A DNA stretch of 64,000 nucleotides from NCBI RefSeq assembly GCF_000337675.1, contig NZ_AOIB01000037.1:1-64000 (forward strand), written 5' to 3'. Each line of letters begins with the position of its first letter. Position 1 is the stretch's first letter. Positions 16,450 through 25,733 of the stretch are shown here, in pieces. The notes under the pieces are model-generated. The model was not told the origin of the DNA. It saw only the letters and a list, made by a program, of their open reading frames with translations, and ran no database searches. A program made the translations under genes and the position numbers. Source of the DNA: Natronococcus amylolyticus DSM 10524 (GTDB lineage Archaea > Halobacteriota > Halobacteria > Halobacteriales > Natrialbaceae).

Positions 16450-18381
16450 ATGTCCCAGGAAAGCGAGTACGGCGCCGGACAGATCCAGGTCCTCGAGGGC
16501 CTGGAGGCTGTGCGAAAGCGACCAGCGATGTATATCGGCTCTACCGACGCGCGGGGGCTTCACCACCTCGTCTACGAGGTGGTGGACAACTCGATCGACG
16601 AGGCCCTCGCCGGTCACTGCGACGACATCACCGTCACCATCAACGCCGACGACTCGGTGACCGTCTCCGACGACGGTCGCGGGATCCCCGTCGACACCCA
16701 CGACGAGTACGAGCGCCCCGCACTCGAGGTCATCCTGACGGTCCTCCACGCGGGCGGGAAGTTCGACAACAAGTCCTACCAGGTGTCGGGTGGGCTCCAC
16801 GGTGTCGGCGTCAGCGTCGTCAACGCTCTCTCCGAACGGCTCGAGGCGGAAGTCAAACGCGACGGTGCGGTCTTTCGCCACGCGTTCGAGGCGGGCGAGC
16901 CCGTCGGCGACATGGAGCGCGCTCGCGACATGGACGACGACGAGGAGACCGGAACGGAGGTCACGTTCTGGCCCGACACGGACGTCTTCGAGACCAGGGA
17001 CTTTTCGTTCTCGACGCTGTCGAACCGCCTTCGGGAGCTCGCCTTTCTCAACTCCGGCGTTCGCATCACCCTCCGTGACGAGCGCCAGGAGACCGAGGAC
17101 GGCGAGGTCATCGAGGAGACCTACGAGTACGAGGGCGGTATCCGCGAGTTCGTCGAGTATCTCAACGAGACGCGCTCGGTGATGCACGACGACGTTATCT
17201 ACTTCGAGGACGAGGACCAGAATATCCAGGTCGAGGTCGCGATGCAGGCGACAGAGGACCTGCAGGGGTCGATCCACGCCTTCGCAAACAACATCAACAC
17301 CCGCGAGGGCGGGACCCATCTCACCGGGTTCAAGACCGCGCTGACCCGGGTCGTCAACGACTACGGCAACGAGAACAATCTACTCGGCGACATCGACGGT
17401 AACCTCACGGGCGAGGACATCCGCGAGGGACTGACCGCGGTAATCTCGGTCAAACACCCCGACCCGCAGTTCGAGGGCCAGACGAAGACGAAACTCGGCA
17501 ACAGCGAGGTTCGGGGAATCGTCGAGGGCGCGATGCACGAACAGCTGGGCACCTACTTCGAGGAACACCCCGACACCGCCCAGGCGATCGTCCTCAAGGC
17601 CGTCGAGGCCGCGAAGGCCCGCAAGGCCGCCCAGAAGGCCGAGGAGCTCACGCGCCGGAAGTCCGCCCTCGAGTCAACCTCCCTCCCCGGGAAACTCGCG
17701 GACTGTCAGACGAAAGACCCCGAGGAGGCCGAGCTGTTCATCGCGGAGGGTGACTCCGCGGGCGGCAGCGCAAAGCAGGCCCGCAACCCCGAGTTCCAGG
17801 CCGTCCTCCCGATCAAGGGGAAGATTCTCAACGTCGAGAAACACCGCCTGGACCGCATCCTCGAGAACGACGAGATCCGCAACATGATCACCGCGATCGG
17901 CGCGGGGATCGGCGACGAGTTCGACATCGACGACGTGCGGTACAAGAAGATCATCATGGCGACCGACGCCGACGTCGACGGCGCCCACATCCGGACCCTG
18001 ATGCTCACGTTCTTCTACCGGCACATGCGACCGCTGCTCGAGGGCGGCTACGTCTACGCGACCCAGCCGCCACTGTACCGCATCCGCTACCGCGGCGAGA
18101 CCTACGACGCGATGACCGACGCCGAACGCGACGAAATCGTCGAGGAGGTCTGCGACGGGAATCCGACCCAGGTCCAGCGGTTCAAGGGACTGGGCGAGAT
18201 GAACCCCGAACAGCTCTGGGAGACGACGATGAACCCCGAGAACCGAATCCTCAAGCAGATCACGGTCGAGGACGCGGCCGCGGCGGACAAGATGTTCTCC
18301 GTGCTGATGGGCGACGCCGTCGAACCGCGCAAGCAGTTCATCAAGGACCACGCTCCCGAGGCGGAGTGGATCGACATCTGA
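16450..18381 (+). CDS. gyrB: DNA gyrase subunit B
   Basis: 643 residues, the short bacterial-type length. The GHKL ATPase motifs are VVDNSIDEAL, SDDGRGIPV and SGGLHGVGVSVV; the Toprim motifs are AEGDSAGGSA and ATDADVDGAHIRTL, followed by the C-terminal QRFKGLGEMNPEQLW. It hydrolyses ATP to drive negative supercoiling by the A2B2 gyrase. gyrA starts 59 bp after the stop on the same strand. Haloarchaeal gyrases are thought to be of bacterial origin. Confidence 0.98.
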   Translation: MSQESEYGAGQIQVLEGLEAVRKRPAMYIGSTDARGLHHLVYEVVDNSIDEALAGHCDDITVTINADDSVTVSDDGRGIPVDTHDEYERPALEVILTVLHAGGKFDNKSYQVSGGLHGVGVSVVNALSERLEAEVKRDGAVFRHAFEAGEPVGDMERARDMDDDEETGTEVTFWPDTDVFETRDFSFSTLSNRLRELAFLNSGVRITLRDERQETEDGEVIEETYEYEGGIREFVEYLNETRSVMHDDVIYFEDEDQNIQVEVAMQATEDLQGSIHAFANNINTREGGTHLTGFKTALTRVVNDYGNENNLLGDIDGNLTGEDIREGLTAVISVKHPDPQFEGQTKTKLGNSEVRGIVEGAMHEQLGTYFEEHPDTAQAIVLKAVEAAKARKAAQKAEELTRRKSALESTSLPGKLADCQTKDPEEAELFIAEGDSAGGSAKQARNPEFQAVLPIKGKILNVEKHRLDRILENDEIRNMITAIGAGIGDEFDIDDVRYKKIIMATDADVDGAHIRTLMLTFFYRHMRPLLEGGYVYATQPPLYRIRYRGETYDAMTDAERDEIVEEVCDGNPTQVQRFKGLGEMNPEQLWETTMNPENRILKQITVEDAAAADKMFSVLMGDAVEPRKQFIKDHAPEAEWIDI

Positions 18382-18440
18382 GGTAATCGAATGCACGAGA
18401 CTACACGAAGACGAGACCGAGACGCAGCGAGTACCCACGC

Positions 18441-20927
18441 ATGAGTTCGGAAGTACCCGATCCCACCGATATCGAGGCGGCCTCGATCGAGTCTGTCCGG
18501 ATCGAGGACGAGATGGAGCAGAGCTACATCGACTACGCGATGAGCGTCATCGCGGGCCGGGCCCTGCCCGACGTCCGGGACGGCCTCAAGCCGGTTCACC
18601 GGCGCATCCTGTACGCGATGCACGAACTGGGCGTCTCCTCGGGCAGCAGTCACCGCAAATCCTCCTCGATCGTCGGGGAGACGATGGGTGACTACCACCC
18701 CCACGGCGACAGCGCGATCTACGACACCCTGGTCCGGATGGCCCAGGACTTCTCGATGCGCTACCCGCTGGTCGACGGCCAGGGGAACTTCGGCTCGATG
18801 GACGGCGATCCGGCCGCCGCACCCCGGTACACGGAGGCCCGGATGGCCCCCGTCGCCGAGGAACTCCTCGAGGACATCGGGAAGGATACGGTCGACTTCT
18901 CGGCGAACTACGACGACCGCCTGCAGGAGCCCGACGTTCTGCCCGCAGCGTTCCCGAACCTGCTGGTCAACGGCTCCTCGGGGATCGCGGTCGGGATGTC
19001 GACGAACATCCCGCCGCACAACTTAGGCGAGGTGATCGACGCGACGATCGAACTGATCGACAACCCCGACGCCACCGTCGAGGACTTAATGGATCACGTC
19101 AAGGGTCCCGACTTTCCGACCGGCGCGAACATCGTCGGCCGAGACGCCGTCTACTCGGCGTACAAGACTGGCCGCGGACGGGTTCGAGTTCGCGCCGAGT
19201 TCGAGGTCGAGGAGTGGAAGTCCGGTCGCGAGCGGATCGTCGTCACCGAGCTTCCCTTCCAGGAGAACAAGGCTCGCCTCGTCGAGCGCATCGCCGAGGA
19301 CGTCACGGAGGGCGACCTCGAAGGGATCACGGACCTGCGCGACGAGTCCGACCGCGACGGCGTCCGCGTCGTCATCGAGCTCAAGCGCGGCGCGAACGTC
19401 GACGTCGTCAAGAACAAGCTTCTCGAGAGCCACCTCGAGAAGACGTTCGGTATCATCAACCTCGCGCTGGTCGACGGCCAGCCCCGGGTGCTCTCGCTCA
19501 GAGAGACCCTGTCGGAGTACGTCGACCACCGCCGCGAGGTCGTCCGCCGGCGCAGCGAGTACGACCTCGCGGAGGCCGAGGACCGAGCGCACATCCTCGA
19601 GGGGCGACTGAAGGCCGTCGAGAACGCCGAGGACGTCGTCGAACTGATTCGCAACAGCGAGGACCGGTCCGCGGCCAAGGCGGGGCTGCAGGACCAGTAC
19701 GGCTTCTCGGAGGAGCAGGCCCAGCACATCGTTCGGATGCAACTCGGCAGTCTCACCTCGATGGAGGCCGCCGAGATCGACGAGGAGTACGAGGAGGTTC
19801 AGGCCGAGATCGAACGCCTGACGGAGATCCTCGAGAGCGAGTCCGAACTGCTCTCGGTCATCAAAGACGAACTCCGCGAGATCAAAGAGGAGTACGGCGA
19901 CGAGCGCCGAACCTCGATAATCGAGGACCAGGGGACGGTCACCCACGAGGACCTCATTCCGGAGGAGGAGGTCGTCGTCGTGATGACCGAGGACGACTAC
20001 GTCAAGCGGATGCCGATCGACGACTTCGACCCCCAGGGCCGAGGCGGGAAAGGGATCATCGGCGCGGACGTGAAAGACGACGACCGCGTTTCGACGGTGT
20101 TCCGGGCGAACACCCACGACTTCCTGCTTTGCTTTACCAACCAGGGGAAGGTCTACCAGCTGAAGACCTACGAGATCCCCGAGATGGGCCGGACAGCCCG
20201 CGGGAAGTCCGCGGTCAACATCCTCGATCTGGACGCCGGCGAGGATATCACGGCGATCGTCGACACCGATGCGTTCGGCGACGACGAGTATGTGACGATG
20301 GTCACCAGAAACGGCTACGTCAAGCGGACTGCCGGCGAGGAGTTCGACAACATCCGCTCGACGGGGATCATCGCCGCCGATCTCGAGGAGGACGACGAAC
20401 TGGTCGACGTCGAAGTCACCGACGGCTCCCAGGACCTGGTGATCGCCACCGAAGGCGGGATGACGATCCGCTTCGACGAGGGCGAGGTCCGGGCGATGGG
20501 ACGAAACGCCCGCGGGGTCAACGGCATCAAGCTCACCGACGACGACGCCGTCGCCGGACTGGTCGCGACCGACGAGGCCGACGAGCGCGCGCTACTGACC
20601 GTCACCCGGAACGGGTACGGCAAGCGGACGCCGCTCTCGGAGTACCGGACCCAGTCCCGGTACGGGAAGGGGCTGATCGATATCAAGACCGACGGCCGGA
20701 ACGGACACGTAACGACCGTCAAGGCCGTCGACGCCGACGACCACCTCGTCATGATGAGCGAGCGAGGCCAGATCGTCCGGACACGGGTCGACGAGGTCTC
20801 GACCGTCGGCCGGAACACGATGGGCGTGACCGTCATGGACGTCGACGACGGCGACGCCGTCGCGAGCGTCGACGTCCTGCCGGCGGCCTCGGTGGCCGAG
20901 GAGAACGAGCACGCCGACGCGAACTGA
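18441..20927 (+). CDS. gyrA: DNA gyrase subunit A
   Basis: 828 residues. The catalytic Tyr is Tyr130 in APRYTEARM. The quinolone-resistance region reads [10 protein letters not shown] with Ser91 and Asp95, the residues found in sensitive enzymes. The C-terminal beta-pinwheel starts after about residue 500 and includes the GyrA box as QGRGGKG (about 532), needed to wrap DNA and introduce negative supercoils. The tail is short and acidic. Second gene of the gyrBA operon. Confidence 0.98.
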   Translation: MSSEVPDPTDIEAASIESVRIEDEMEQSYIDYAMSVIAGRALPDVRDGLKPVHRRILYAMHELGVSSGSSHRKSSSIVGETMGDYHPHGDSAIYDTLVRMAQDFSMRYPLVDGQGNFGSMDGDPAAAPRYTEARMAPVAEELLEDIGKDTVDFSANYDDRLQEPDVLPAAFPNLLVNGSSGIAVGMSTNIPPHNLGEVIDATIELIDNPDATVEDLMDHVKGPDFPTGANIVGRDAVYSAYKTGRGRVRVRAEFEVEEWKSGRERIVVTELPFQENKARLVERIAEDVTEGDLEGITDLRDESDRDGVRVVIELKRGANVDVVKNKLLESHLEKTFGIINLALVDGQPRVLSLRETLSEYVDHRREVVRRRSEYDLAEAEDRAHILEGRLKAVENAEDVVELIRNSEDRSAAKAGLQDQYGFSEEQAQHIVRMQLGSLTSMEAAEIDEEYEEVQAEIERLTEILESESELLSVIKDELREIKEEYGDERRTSIIEDQGTVTHEDLIPEEEVVVVMTEDDYVKRMPIDDFDPQGRGGKGIIGADVKDDDRVSTVFRANTHDFLLCFTNQGKVYQLKTYEIPEMGRTARGKSAVNILDLDAGEDITAIVDTDAFGDDEYVTMVTRNGYVKRTAGEEFDNIRSTGIIAADLEEDDELVDVEVTDGSQDLVIATEGGMTIRFDEGEVRAMGRNARGVNGIKLTDDDAVAGLVATDEADERALLTVTRNGYGKRTPLSEYRTQSRYGKGLIDIKTDGRNGHVTTVKAVDADDHLVMMSERGQIVRTRVDEVSTVGRNTMGVTVMDVDDGDAVASVDVLPAASVAEENEHADAN

Positions 20928-21003
20928 CGGCGCCACAGCTCGGTTTTCTGAGGGGTAAGAACGGACGACAGAGCGGAGAATCGAGAGAACGGTCCCCAGC
21001 CAG

Positions 21004-21537
21004 CTAGTGGCTTGGCTCCTCGGCTGGCGCGACCATATCGTCGATCCGGAGGATGAGAATGTTGTTCGTATCGTCTCGCCCGTCGAGGGTCCCCTCGATG
21101 ACGAGCTTCGACAGCGGCGTCGGGCCGACCGTGACCGCGTCTCCTTCCTCGATCCCGTCCGAGGTGCCCTGCATGTGGATCTCTGCCCGGCAGAGTTCGG
21201 GGTGGTGGACGCTCGAGAGGTCGATCTCCTCGACGATGATACCCTCGAGGGGTTCGCCCTCGTGTTCGACGGGGACGGAGGCGGGGTCGTCCATCTGCTG
21301 GATCTCGAGGGCCTCGAACGCGGCAGCGGTCGGCTTGTAGCCGCCTTTCGGACCGGGGACGCCCTCGACCAGCTGCAGTGCCTTCAGGCTCTGCATCTGG
21401 TTACGAATCGTTCCGGGGTTGCGGTCTACCTGTTCGGCGATATCCTCGCCCTTGATCGCGTCCTCCGATTCCTTGTGCAAGTTCGTCAACGCGCGGAGAA
21501 TTTTCTTCTGGCTAGGGGTGAGTTCGATTGATGACAT
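21004..21537 (-). CDS. Winged-helix transcriptional regulator with C-terminal ligand or partner domain (Rrf2-like in annotation style)
   Basis: 177 residues. The N-terminal 75 residues form a winged helix (LTPSQKKILRALTNLHKES, then IAEQVDRNPGTIRNQMQSLKALQLVEGVPGPKGGYKPT). The second half holds EEIDLSSVHHPELCRAEIHMQG and TPLSKLVIEGTLDGRDD, a beta-rich domain I cannot name; the His and Cys there could bind a metal. A TATA box sits 28 bases before the ATG, so the message is probably leaderless. It converges on gyrA with 76 bp between the stops. Targets unknown. Confidence 0.75.
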   Translation of the reverse strand: MSSIELTPSQKKILRALTNLHKESEDAIKGEDIAEQVDRNPGTIRNQMQSLKALQLVEGVPGPKGGYKPTAAAFEALEIQQMDDPASVPVEHEGEPLEGIIVEEIDLSSVHHPELCRAEIHMQGTSDGIEEGDAVTVGPTPLSKLVIEGTLDGRDDTNNILILRIDDMVAPAEEPSH

Positions 21538-21562
21538 GCTGTATTCTTCGTGATTGATTTCC

Positions 21563-21568
21563 TTAAAC
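21563..21568 (-). promoter_or_regulatory. TATA box of the winged-helix regulator gene
   Basis: tttaag on the minus strand within gggtttaagg, centred 28 bases before the ATG at 21537; leaderless spacing. Confidence 0.5.
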
Positions 21569-21682
21569 CCGACGGGTAGGTCGGGACGTTCGGTCGATTA
21601 GGAGGTAGCTGCCCGACCCAGTAATCAGTTTCCTTTCCGCCCTCTGTGGAATTCGAGCTACAGCCGCGTCCCCGCGAACGGG

Positions 21683-22612
21683 TCAGCCGGGGAGGATCCA
21701 CCCCTCCACGATGACGTCCTCGAGGACGAACATGAGCGCGACGCCGGCGACGAACGTCACGGCGTTGAGGCGCGTCACGATCGTGTCGGCGTCGAAGCGG
21801 ATGAGTTCGGCGAGTTCGACCAGCACCTGCAGGATCGCGCCGATCGCGATCGCGTAGAAGATCACGGCGAGCAGCGCCGAGTCCGCGAGACTGCCGATCC
21901 AGCCGCCCAGGATCACCGGACCCCCGGCCAGTACGCCCATGATGGCGAAGTGGTGAAGCGGCGGGCTCGCCGTATCACGGGCGACCGCGGCGACGACGGT
22001 CGGGCCCTCCATGATGTTGTGCATGACGAATCCGATCACCAGGAGCATCACGAGTTCGCCCTGGCCGAGAACGAACGCCGTCCCGATGGCCAGCCCCTCA
22101 CCGATGCTGTGGAGACCGAGCGCGACGGCCACCAGGTACGCGACGTGGAGGCCGCTCTTCTCGGCACCCGTCGCCGCCGTTCGCTGGCGCCACCTGCTGA
22201 GTGCGTACATGATTCCGAACGTCGCGGCTACACCTCCGACTGCGGCGACTACCGCGACCGACGTACTCTCGAGTTCGCCACCGTAGTCGATCACCTCCTC
22301 GGTCATCTCGAAGGCGATAAAGGCGAGCACGCCGGCCGAGAGGGCGAGAAACGCGTGGATGAGCCGGTAATCCAGTGCGCGAATGAACGGAAACCAGAGC
22401 ATCCCGATCGCGACCGGAACGATCCCGGCCAGGAAGCCGATGATCGTGAGCATCCAGAGGATATCGACGGTGCTCGCGTCCGCCATCGATCCGAGATCAC
22501 CAAACGGAGAGGTAACGACCAGCAGGGCGAGCACGGCCGCCAGAACGACGAGCGGAGCGATAGCGAGAACCCAGTGGGGGACTCGCTCGTGTATAGGCAA
22601 CTCGTTATCCAT
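21683..22612 (-). CDS. ZIP-family metal transporter
   Basis: 309 residues with about eight membrane segments. The two metal-site motifs of ZIP proteins are present: ALGLHSIGEGLAIG in TM4 and VMHNIMEGP in TM5. ZIP proteins bring Zn2+, Mn2+ or Fe2+ into the cytoplasm. The adjacent gene on the same strand encodes a DtxR-family metal regulator, and an inverted repeat TTAGACGCGTCTAA lies between the TATA box and the expected transcription start, so metal-dependent repression is likely. Which metal is transported cannot be fixed; Mn2+ is favoured by the regulator and the arginase nearby. Confidence 0.92.
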   Translation of the reverse strand: MDNELPIHERVPHWVLAIAPLVVLAAVLALLVVTSPFGDLGSMADASTVDILWMLTIIGFLAGIVPVAIGMLWFPFIRALDYRLIHAFLALSAGVLAFIAFEMTEEVIDYGGELESTSVAVVAAVGGVAATFGIMYALSRWRQRTAATGAEKSGLHVAYLVAVALGLHSIGEGLAIGTAFVLGQGELVMLLVIGFVMHNIMEGPTVVAAVARDTASPPLHHFAIMGVLAGGPVILGGWIGSLADSALLAVIFYAIAIGAILQVLVELAELIRFDADTIVTRLNAVTFVAGVALMFVLEDVIVEGWILPG

Positions 22613-22659
22613 ACTGCCACACCTCGATCCGGACGCGTCGCTGATTCATTACGCATTCT

Positions 22660-22673
22660 TTAGACGCGTCTAA
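22660..22673. promoter_or_regulatory. Perfect palindrome TTAGACGCGTCTAA, candidate metal-regulator operator
   Basis: A 14-bp perfect inverted repeat placed 48 bases before the ZIP start codon and 1 bp downstream of its TATA box, where a bound repressor would block transcription. The half site TTAGACG recurs at the same distance from the TATA region of the dtxR gene. Confidence 0.65.
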
Positions 22674-22674
22674 T

Positions 22675-22682
22675 CATATACC
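22675..22682 (-). promoter_or_regulatory. TATA box of the ZIP transporter gene
   Basis: ggtatatg on the minus strand. Expected transcription start near 22651, giving a leader of about 39 nt with the palindrome at roughly -9 to -22. Confidence 0.6.
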
Positions 22683-22753
22683 TTTCTCACTTACGTTTCG
22701 ACTGAGATTAATCAAATGTCGGCGACAAGACGACTACGGTTCGGAATCGTAAA

Positions 22754-23434
22754 TTAGCCTTCGGCCTCGACCGGTCGGGCGACGCGGACGTGATGAGCGA
22801 CCGTCTCGGGGATCGACACCGGCTCGTCGTGTGCACTCGAGCGGGCCGTCACCATGCCGAAGGGTGCGACCTCGAGGATCTCGAGTTCGACCCCCGGTTC
22901 GATGCCGTGGTCGGCCAGATAGGAGAGAATCTCCGGATCGCGGTCGGCGACCTCCTCGACGACGACGACGTCGCCTTCCTCGAAGCCGGCGATAGATTCG
23001 CCCGCTCGGCGCTCGGGCGGCTCGAGGTCCGCGCTGGGGATCGGCGAGCCGTGGGGATCGACCGTCGGCTCGTCGAGCGCGGCCGCGACGCGAGCCTCGA
23101 AGTCCTCGCTAATGTGGTGTTCGAGCCGGTCGGCCTCCTCGTGGACCTCCGACCAGTCGTAGTCCAGATGCTCGGTCAGGTAGGACTCGAGCAGCCGGTG
23201 GTGGCGAACGACCTCGAGTGCCACCGTCTCGCCCTCTTCGGAAAGGGTGACGCCGCGGTACTTCTCGCGGTCGACGAGGCCGCGTTCCTCGAGTTTCTCG
23301 AGCATGCTGGTGACGGTCGGCGACGTAACGTCCAGCTCCTCGGCGATCGCCGACGTTTTGATCCGGTCGTCGGTCCCCTGCTGAAGCTGGTAGATCGCCT
23401 TGAGGTAGTCTTCCATCACGTCGCTCAGCATCAT
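22754..23434 (-). CDS. DtxR/MntR-family metal-dependent transcriptional regulator
   Basis: 226 residues. The N-terminal winged helix (MEDYLKAIYQLQQ, TSAIAEELDVTSPTVTSMLEKLEERGLV) is followed by the metal-binding dimerisation domain (HHRLLESYLTEHLDYDWSEVHEEADRLEHHIS) and a C-terminal FeoA/SH3-like domain (FEEGDVVVVEEVADRDPEILSYLADHGIEPG). Such proteins bind DNA when loaded with Mn2+ or Fe2+. A second ATG directly after the first (23431) is an equally good start. The half-operator TTAGACG upstream suggests autoregulation. Confidence 0.92.
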   Translation of the reverse strand: MMLSDVMEDYLKAIYQLQQGTDDRIKTSAIAEELDVTSPTVTSMLEKLEERGLVDREKYRGVTLSEEGETVALEVVRHHRLLESYLTEHLDYDWSEVHEEADRLEHHISEDFEARVAAALDEPTVDPHGSPIPSADLEPPERRAGESIAGFEEGDVVVVEEVADRDPEILSYLADHGIEPGVELEILEVAPFGMVTARSSAHDEPVSIPETVAHHVRVARPVEAEG

Positions 23435-23452
23435 TTCGATCGGTTTTCGAGC

Positions 23453-23459
23453 CGTCTAA
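23453..23459 (-). promoter_or_regulatory. Half-site TTAGACG at the dtxR promoter
   Basis: On the minus strand GGT, six bases, then TTAGACG: the same spacing as in the ZIP promoter (GGTATATGA-TTAGACG). The right half is degenerate (gctcgaa). Confidence 0.5.
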
Positions 23460-23530
23460 CCCTAAACCTATCGACGCCGAGATTCGACGTGAACCGGCAC
23501 GAACAAAACGCTGCTCCCGAAAGGGATCGT

Positions 23531-24451
23531 ATGGGTCAGACAGTGCGAATCATCGGCGCGCCGATGGACTACGGGGCGAACCGTCGCGGCGTCGACATGG
23601 GACCGTCGGCGATCAGGTACGCCGCCCTGGCCGACGAACTCGAGGGGGCAGGGGTCGAACCGGTCGACGCCGGCGATCTACACATCCCGCGGGCCGAGGA
23701 ACGCGATCCGGACGCCACCCAGCCTCGCGAGGGGAACGCGAAGTTCCTTCGCGAGGTCGGCGACGTCTGCTCGCGGCTCTCGGAGGAAGTCGCCGAGACG
23801 CTCGACGACGGGGAGTTTCCGCTCGTGTTGGGCGGCGATCACTCGGTCGCGATCGGCTCGATGACGGGAGCCTCTCGAACCGCGGAGCTGGGTGCGATCT
23901 GGTTCGACGCCCACGCCGACCTCAACACGCCCGAATCCTCGCCGAGCGGGAACGTCCACGGGATGCCACTCGCCGCGGCACTCGGCTGGGGGGCGTTCGA
24001 CGAGATGGAGTGGGCCAGCGCCCCCAACCTCCGCGAGGAGTCGATCGCGTACGTCGGCCTCCGCAGTATCGACGAGCGCGAACGCGAGTGGATCCGCGAC
24101 AGCGAGATGACCGCGTTCACGATGGCCGATATCGACGAGCGAGGGATCACGAACGTTGTCGAGGACGCCCTCGACGTCGCGACCGACGGGACCGACGGGA
24201 TCCACGTCAGCCTCGACCTCGACTGGCTCGATCCGAAGGCGGCCCCCGGCGTCGGGACCCCGGTTCGTGGCGGCGTCACCTATCGGGAGGCCCACTCCGC
24301 GCTCGAGCGGGTCTCGACGCGAAACCGGCGTGACGACATCCTTCGCTCGATGGACGTCGTCGAGGTGAACCCGATCCTCGACGAACGTAACGAGACGGCG
24401 ACGCTCGCGGCCGACCTCACGGCAAGCGCCTTCGGCAAGCGGATCCTCTGA
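23531..24451 (+). CDS. rocF: Arginase (ureohydrolase family)
   Basis: 306 residues. The binuclear manganese site is complete: GGDHS (His104), DAHADLN (Asp126, His128, Asp130) and SLDLDWLDP. SSPSGNVHGMP matches the guanidine/amino-acid binding motif that separates arginase from agmatinase. It converts arginine to ornithine and urea in the cytoplasm. A longer open frame from 22790 is the antisense shadow of the dtxR gene. It is divergent from dtxR with 96 bp between; a Mn enzyme next to a DtxR regulator and ZIP transporter suggests a manganese-related neighbourhood. Confidence 0.93.
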   Translation: MGQTVRIIGAPMDYGANRRGVDMGPSAIRYAALADELEGAGVEPVDAGDLHIPRAEERDPDATQPREGNAKFLREVGDVCSRLSEEVAETLDDGEFPLVLGGDHSVAIGSMTGASRTAELGAIWFDAHADLNTPESSPSGNVHGMPLAAALGWGAFDEMEWASAPNLREESIAYVGLRSIDEREREWIRDSEMTAFTMADIDERGITNVVEDALDVATDGTDGIHVSLDLDWLDPKAAPGVGTPVRGGVTYREAHSALERVSTRNRRDDILRSMDVVEVNPILDERNETATLAADLTASAFGKRIL

Positions 24452-24516
24452 ATCGCGTTCGCTCGGGCGGACTCCAAGCATGTGAATCTCTCTCCCGGCC
24501 ATTCCTGTTTCAACAC

Positions 24517-24524
24517 CTTTGTAT
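24517..24524 (+). promoter_or_regulatory. TATA-like element of ndh
   Basis: ctttgtat centred 27 bases before the ATG at 24548; leaderless spacing. Confidence 0.45.
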
Positions 24525-24547
24525 CGGAGTGTTTCAGAGTGACACGT

Positions 24548-25717
24548 ATGACCGAGAACGTCGTCGTACTCGGCGCCGGCTACGCCGGGGCCGGTGCGGT
24601 CAAAACGCTTCAATCGGAGCTCGATGACAACGCGCGCCTGACCTGGATCGCCGACGTCGACTACCACCTCGTCCTTCACGAGTCCCACCGCGTGATCCGT
24701 GATCCCGACGTCCAGGAGGACATCACGATCCCTGTCGAGGAGATCGCGGCACCCTCGACCCGGTTCGTCGAGGACGAGGTCACCGGTCTCGACACCGACG
24801 AACGAGTCGTCGAACTCGCCGACGGCGAGGACGTCGACTACGACTACGTCCTCGTCGCGCTGGGAAGCCAGACCGCCTACTACGGCATCCCCGGCCTCGA
24901 GGACCACTCGCTGACCCTCAAGGGCCTCGACGACGCCCTCGAGATCCACGAGGCCGTCGTGGAGGCGAGCCGCGAGGCGACCCGCGGCGACCCCGCCCAG
25001 ATCGTCATCGGCGGCGCCGGCCTCTCGGGCATCCAGACCGCCGGCGAGATCGCCGAGTTCCGTGACAACCACCGCGCGCCCCTCGAGATCCACCTCGTCG
25101 AGGCCTTAGAGGAGATCTTCCCCGGCAACGATCCGGAGATCCAGCAGGCGCTTCGGGACCTGCTCCAGGACGCCGGCGTCCAGATCCACACGGACGATCC
25201 GATCACCGAGGCGAACGACGACGTGATCCACTTCGACGAGGGCGAGCCCCTGAGCCACGACGTGCTCGTCTGGACTGGCGGAATCACGGGCCAGGACGCC
25301 CTCGAGACGGCCGACCTCGAGAAGGAGCACAACCGCGTCAACGCCGGCGCGAACTTCCAGACGTCGAACGAGCGCGTCTTCGCGATCGGCGACTCCGCGG
25401 TCGTCGATCAGGGCGACCGACCCGCACCGCCAACCGCGCAGGCCGCCTGGCAGGCCGCGGACGTCGCCGCCGAGAACATCAACCGCGCCATCCAGAACCG
25501 ACCGCTGAAGACCTGGGAGCACAAGGACAAGGGGACCGTCGTCTCCGTCGGCGACAAGGCCGTCGCCCACGGCGTCAAGCCGGCGTTCGGTCTCGCGCTC
25601 CCCGTCGACACCTTCGGCGGCGTCCCCGCGAAGAACCTGAAGAAGGCGATCGCCGCCCGCTGGATCGCCGACGTCTCCTCGGCGAACCGCGCTCGAAAAG
25701 CCTGGCCGTCCCTGTAG
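24548..25717 (+). CDS. ndh: Type II NADH dehydrogenase-like FAD/NAD(P)-dependent oxidoreductase
   Basis: 389 residues. The FAD-binding Rossmann motif is VVLGAGYAGAGAV (residues 5-17), the NAD(H) site is VIGGAGLSGIQTAGE, and the C-terminal flavin contact is VFAIGDSAVVDQ, with APPTAQAAWQAADVAAENI after it. Such enzymes pass electrons from NADH to the quinone pool without pumping ions; the C-terminus here is amphipathic and lysine-containing (PAKNLKKAIAARW), suitable for membrane contact. The start at 24548 fits a leaderless transcript; an upstream ATG at 24482 is unlikely. A sulfide:quinone reductase-like role cannot be excluded. Confidence 0.88.
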   Translation: MTENVVVLGAGYAGAGAVKTLQSELDDNARLTWIADVDYHLVLHESHRVIRDPDVQEDITIPVEEIAAPSTRFVEDEVTGLDTDERVVELADGEDVDYDYVLVALGSQTAYYGIPGLEDHSLTLKGLDDALEIHEAVVEASREATRGDPAQIVIGGAGLSGIQTAGEIAEFRDNHRAPLEIHLVEALEEIFPGNDPEIQQALRDLLQDAGVQIHTDDPITEANDDVIHFDEGEPLSHDVLVWTGGITGQDALETADLEKEHNRVNAGANFQTSNERVFAIGDSAVVDQGDRPAPPTAQAAWQAADVAAENINRAIQNRPLKTWEHKDKGTVVSVGDKAVAHGVKPAFGLALPVDTFGGVPAKNLKKAIAARWIADVSSANRARKAWPSL

Positions 25718-25733
25718 CTGCGCCGTCGTTCGA

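Noticed and set aside
18516-18830. Quinolone-resistance mutation in gyrA
   Set aside because: Ser91 and Asp95 are the residues of sensitive enzymes; nothing unusual.
22790-23530. N-terminal extension of the arginase frame
   Set aside because: Antisense to dtxR; arginase proteins begin at MGQTVRIIGAPMDYG.
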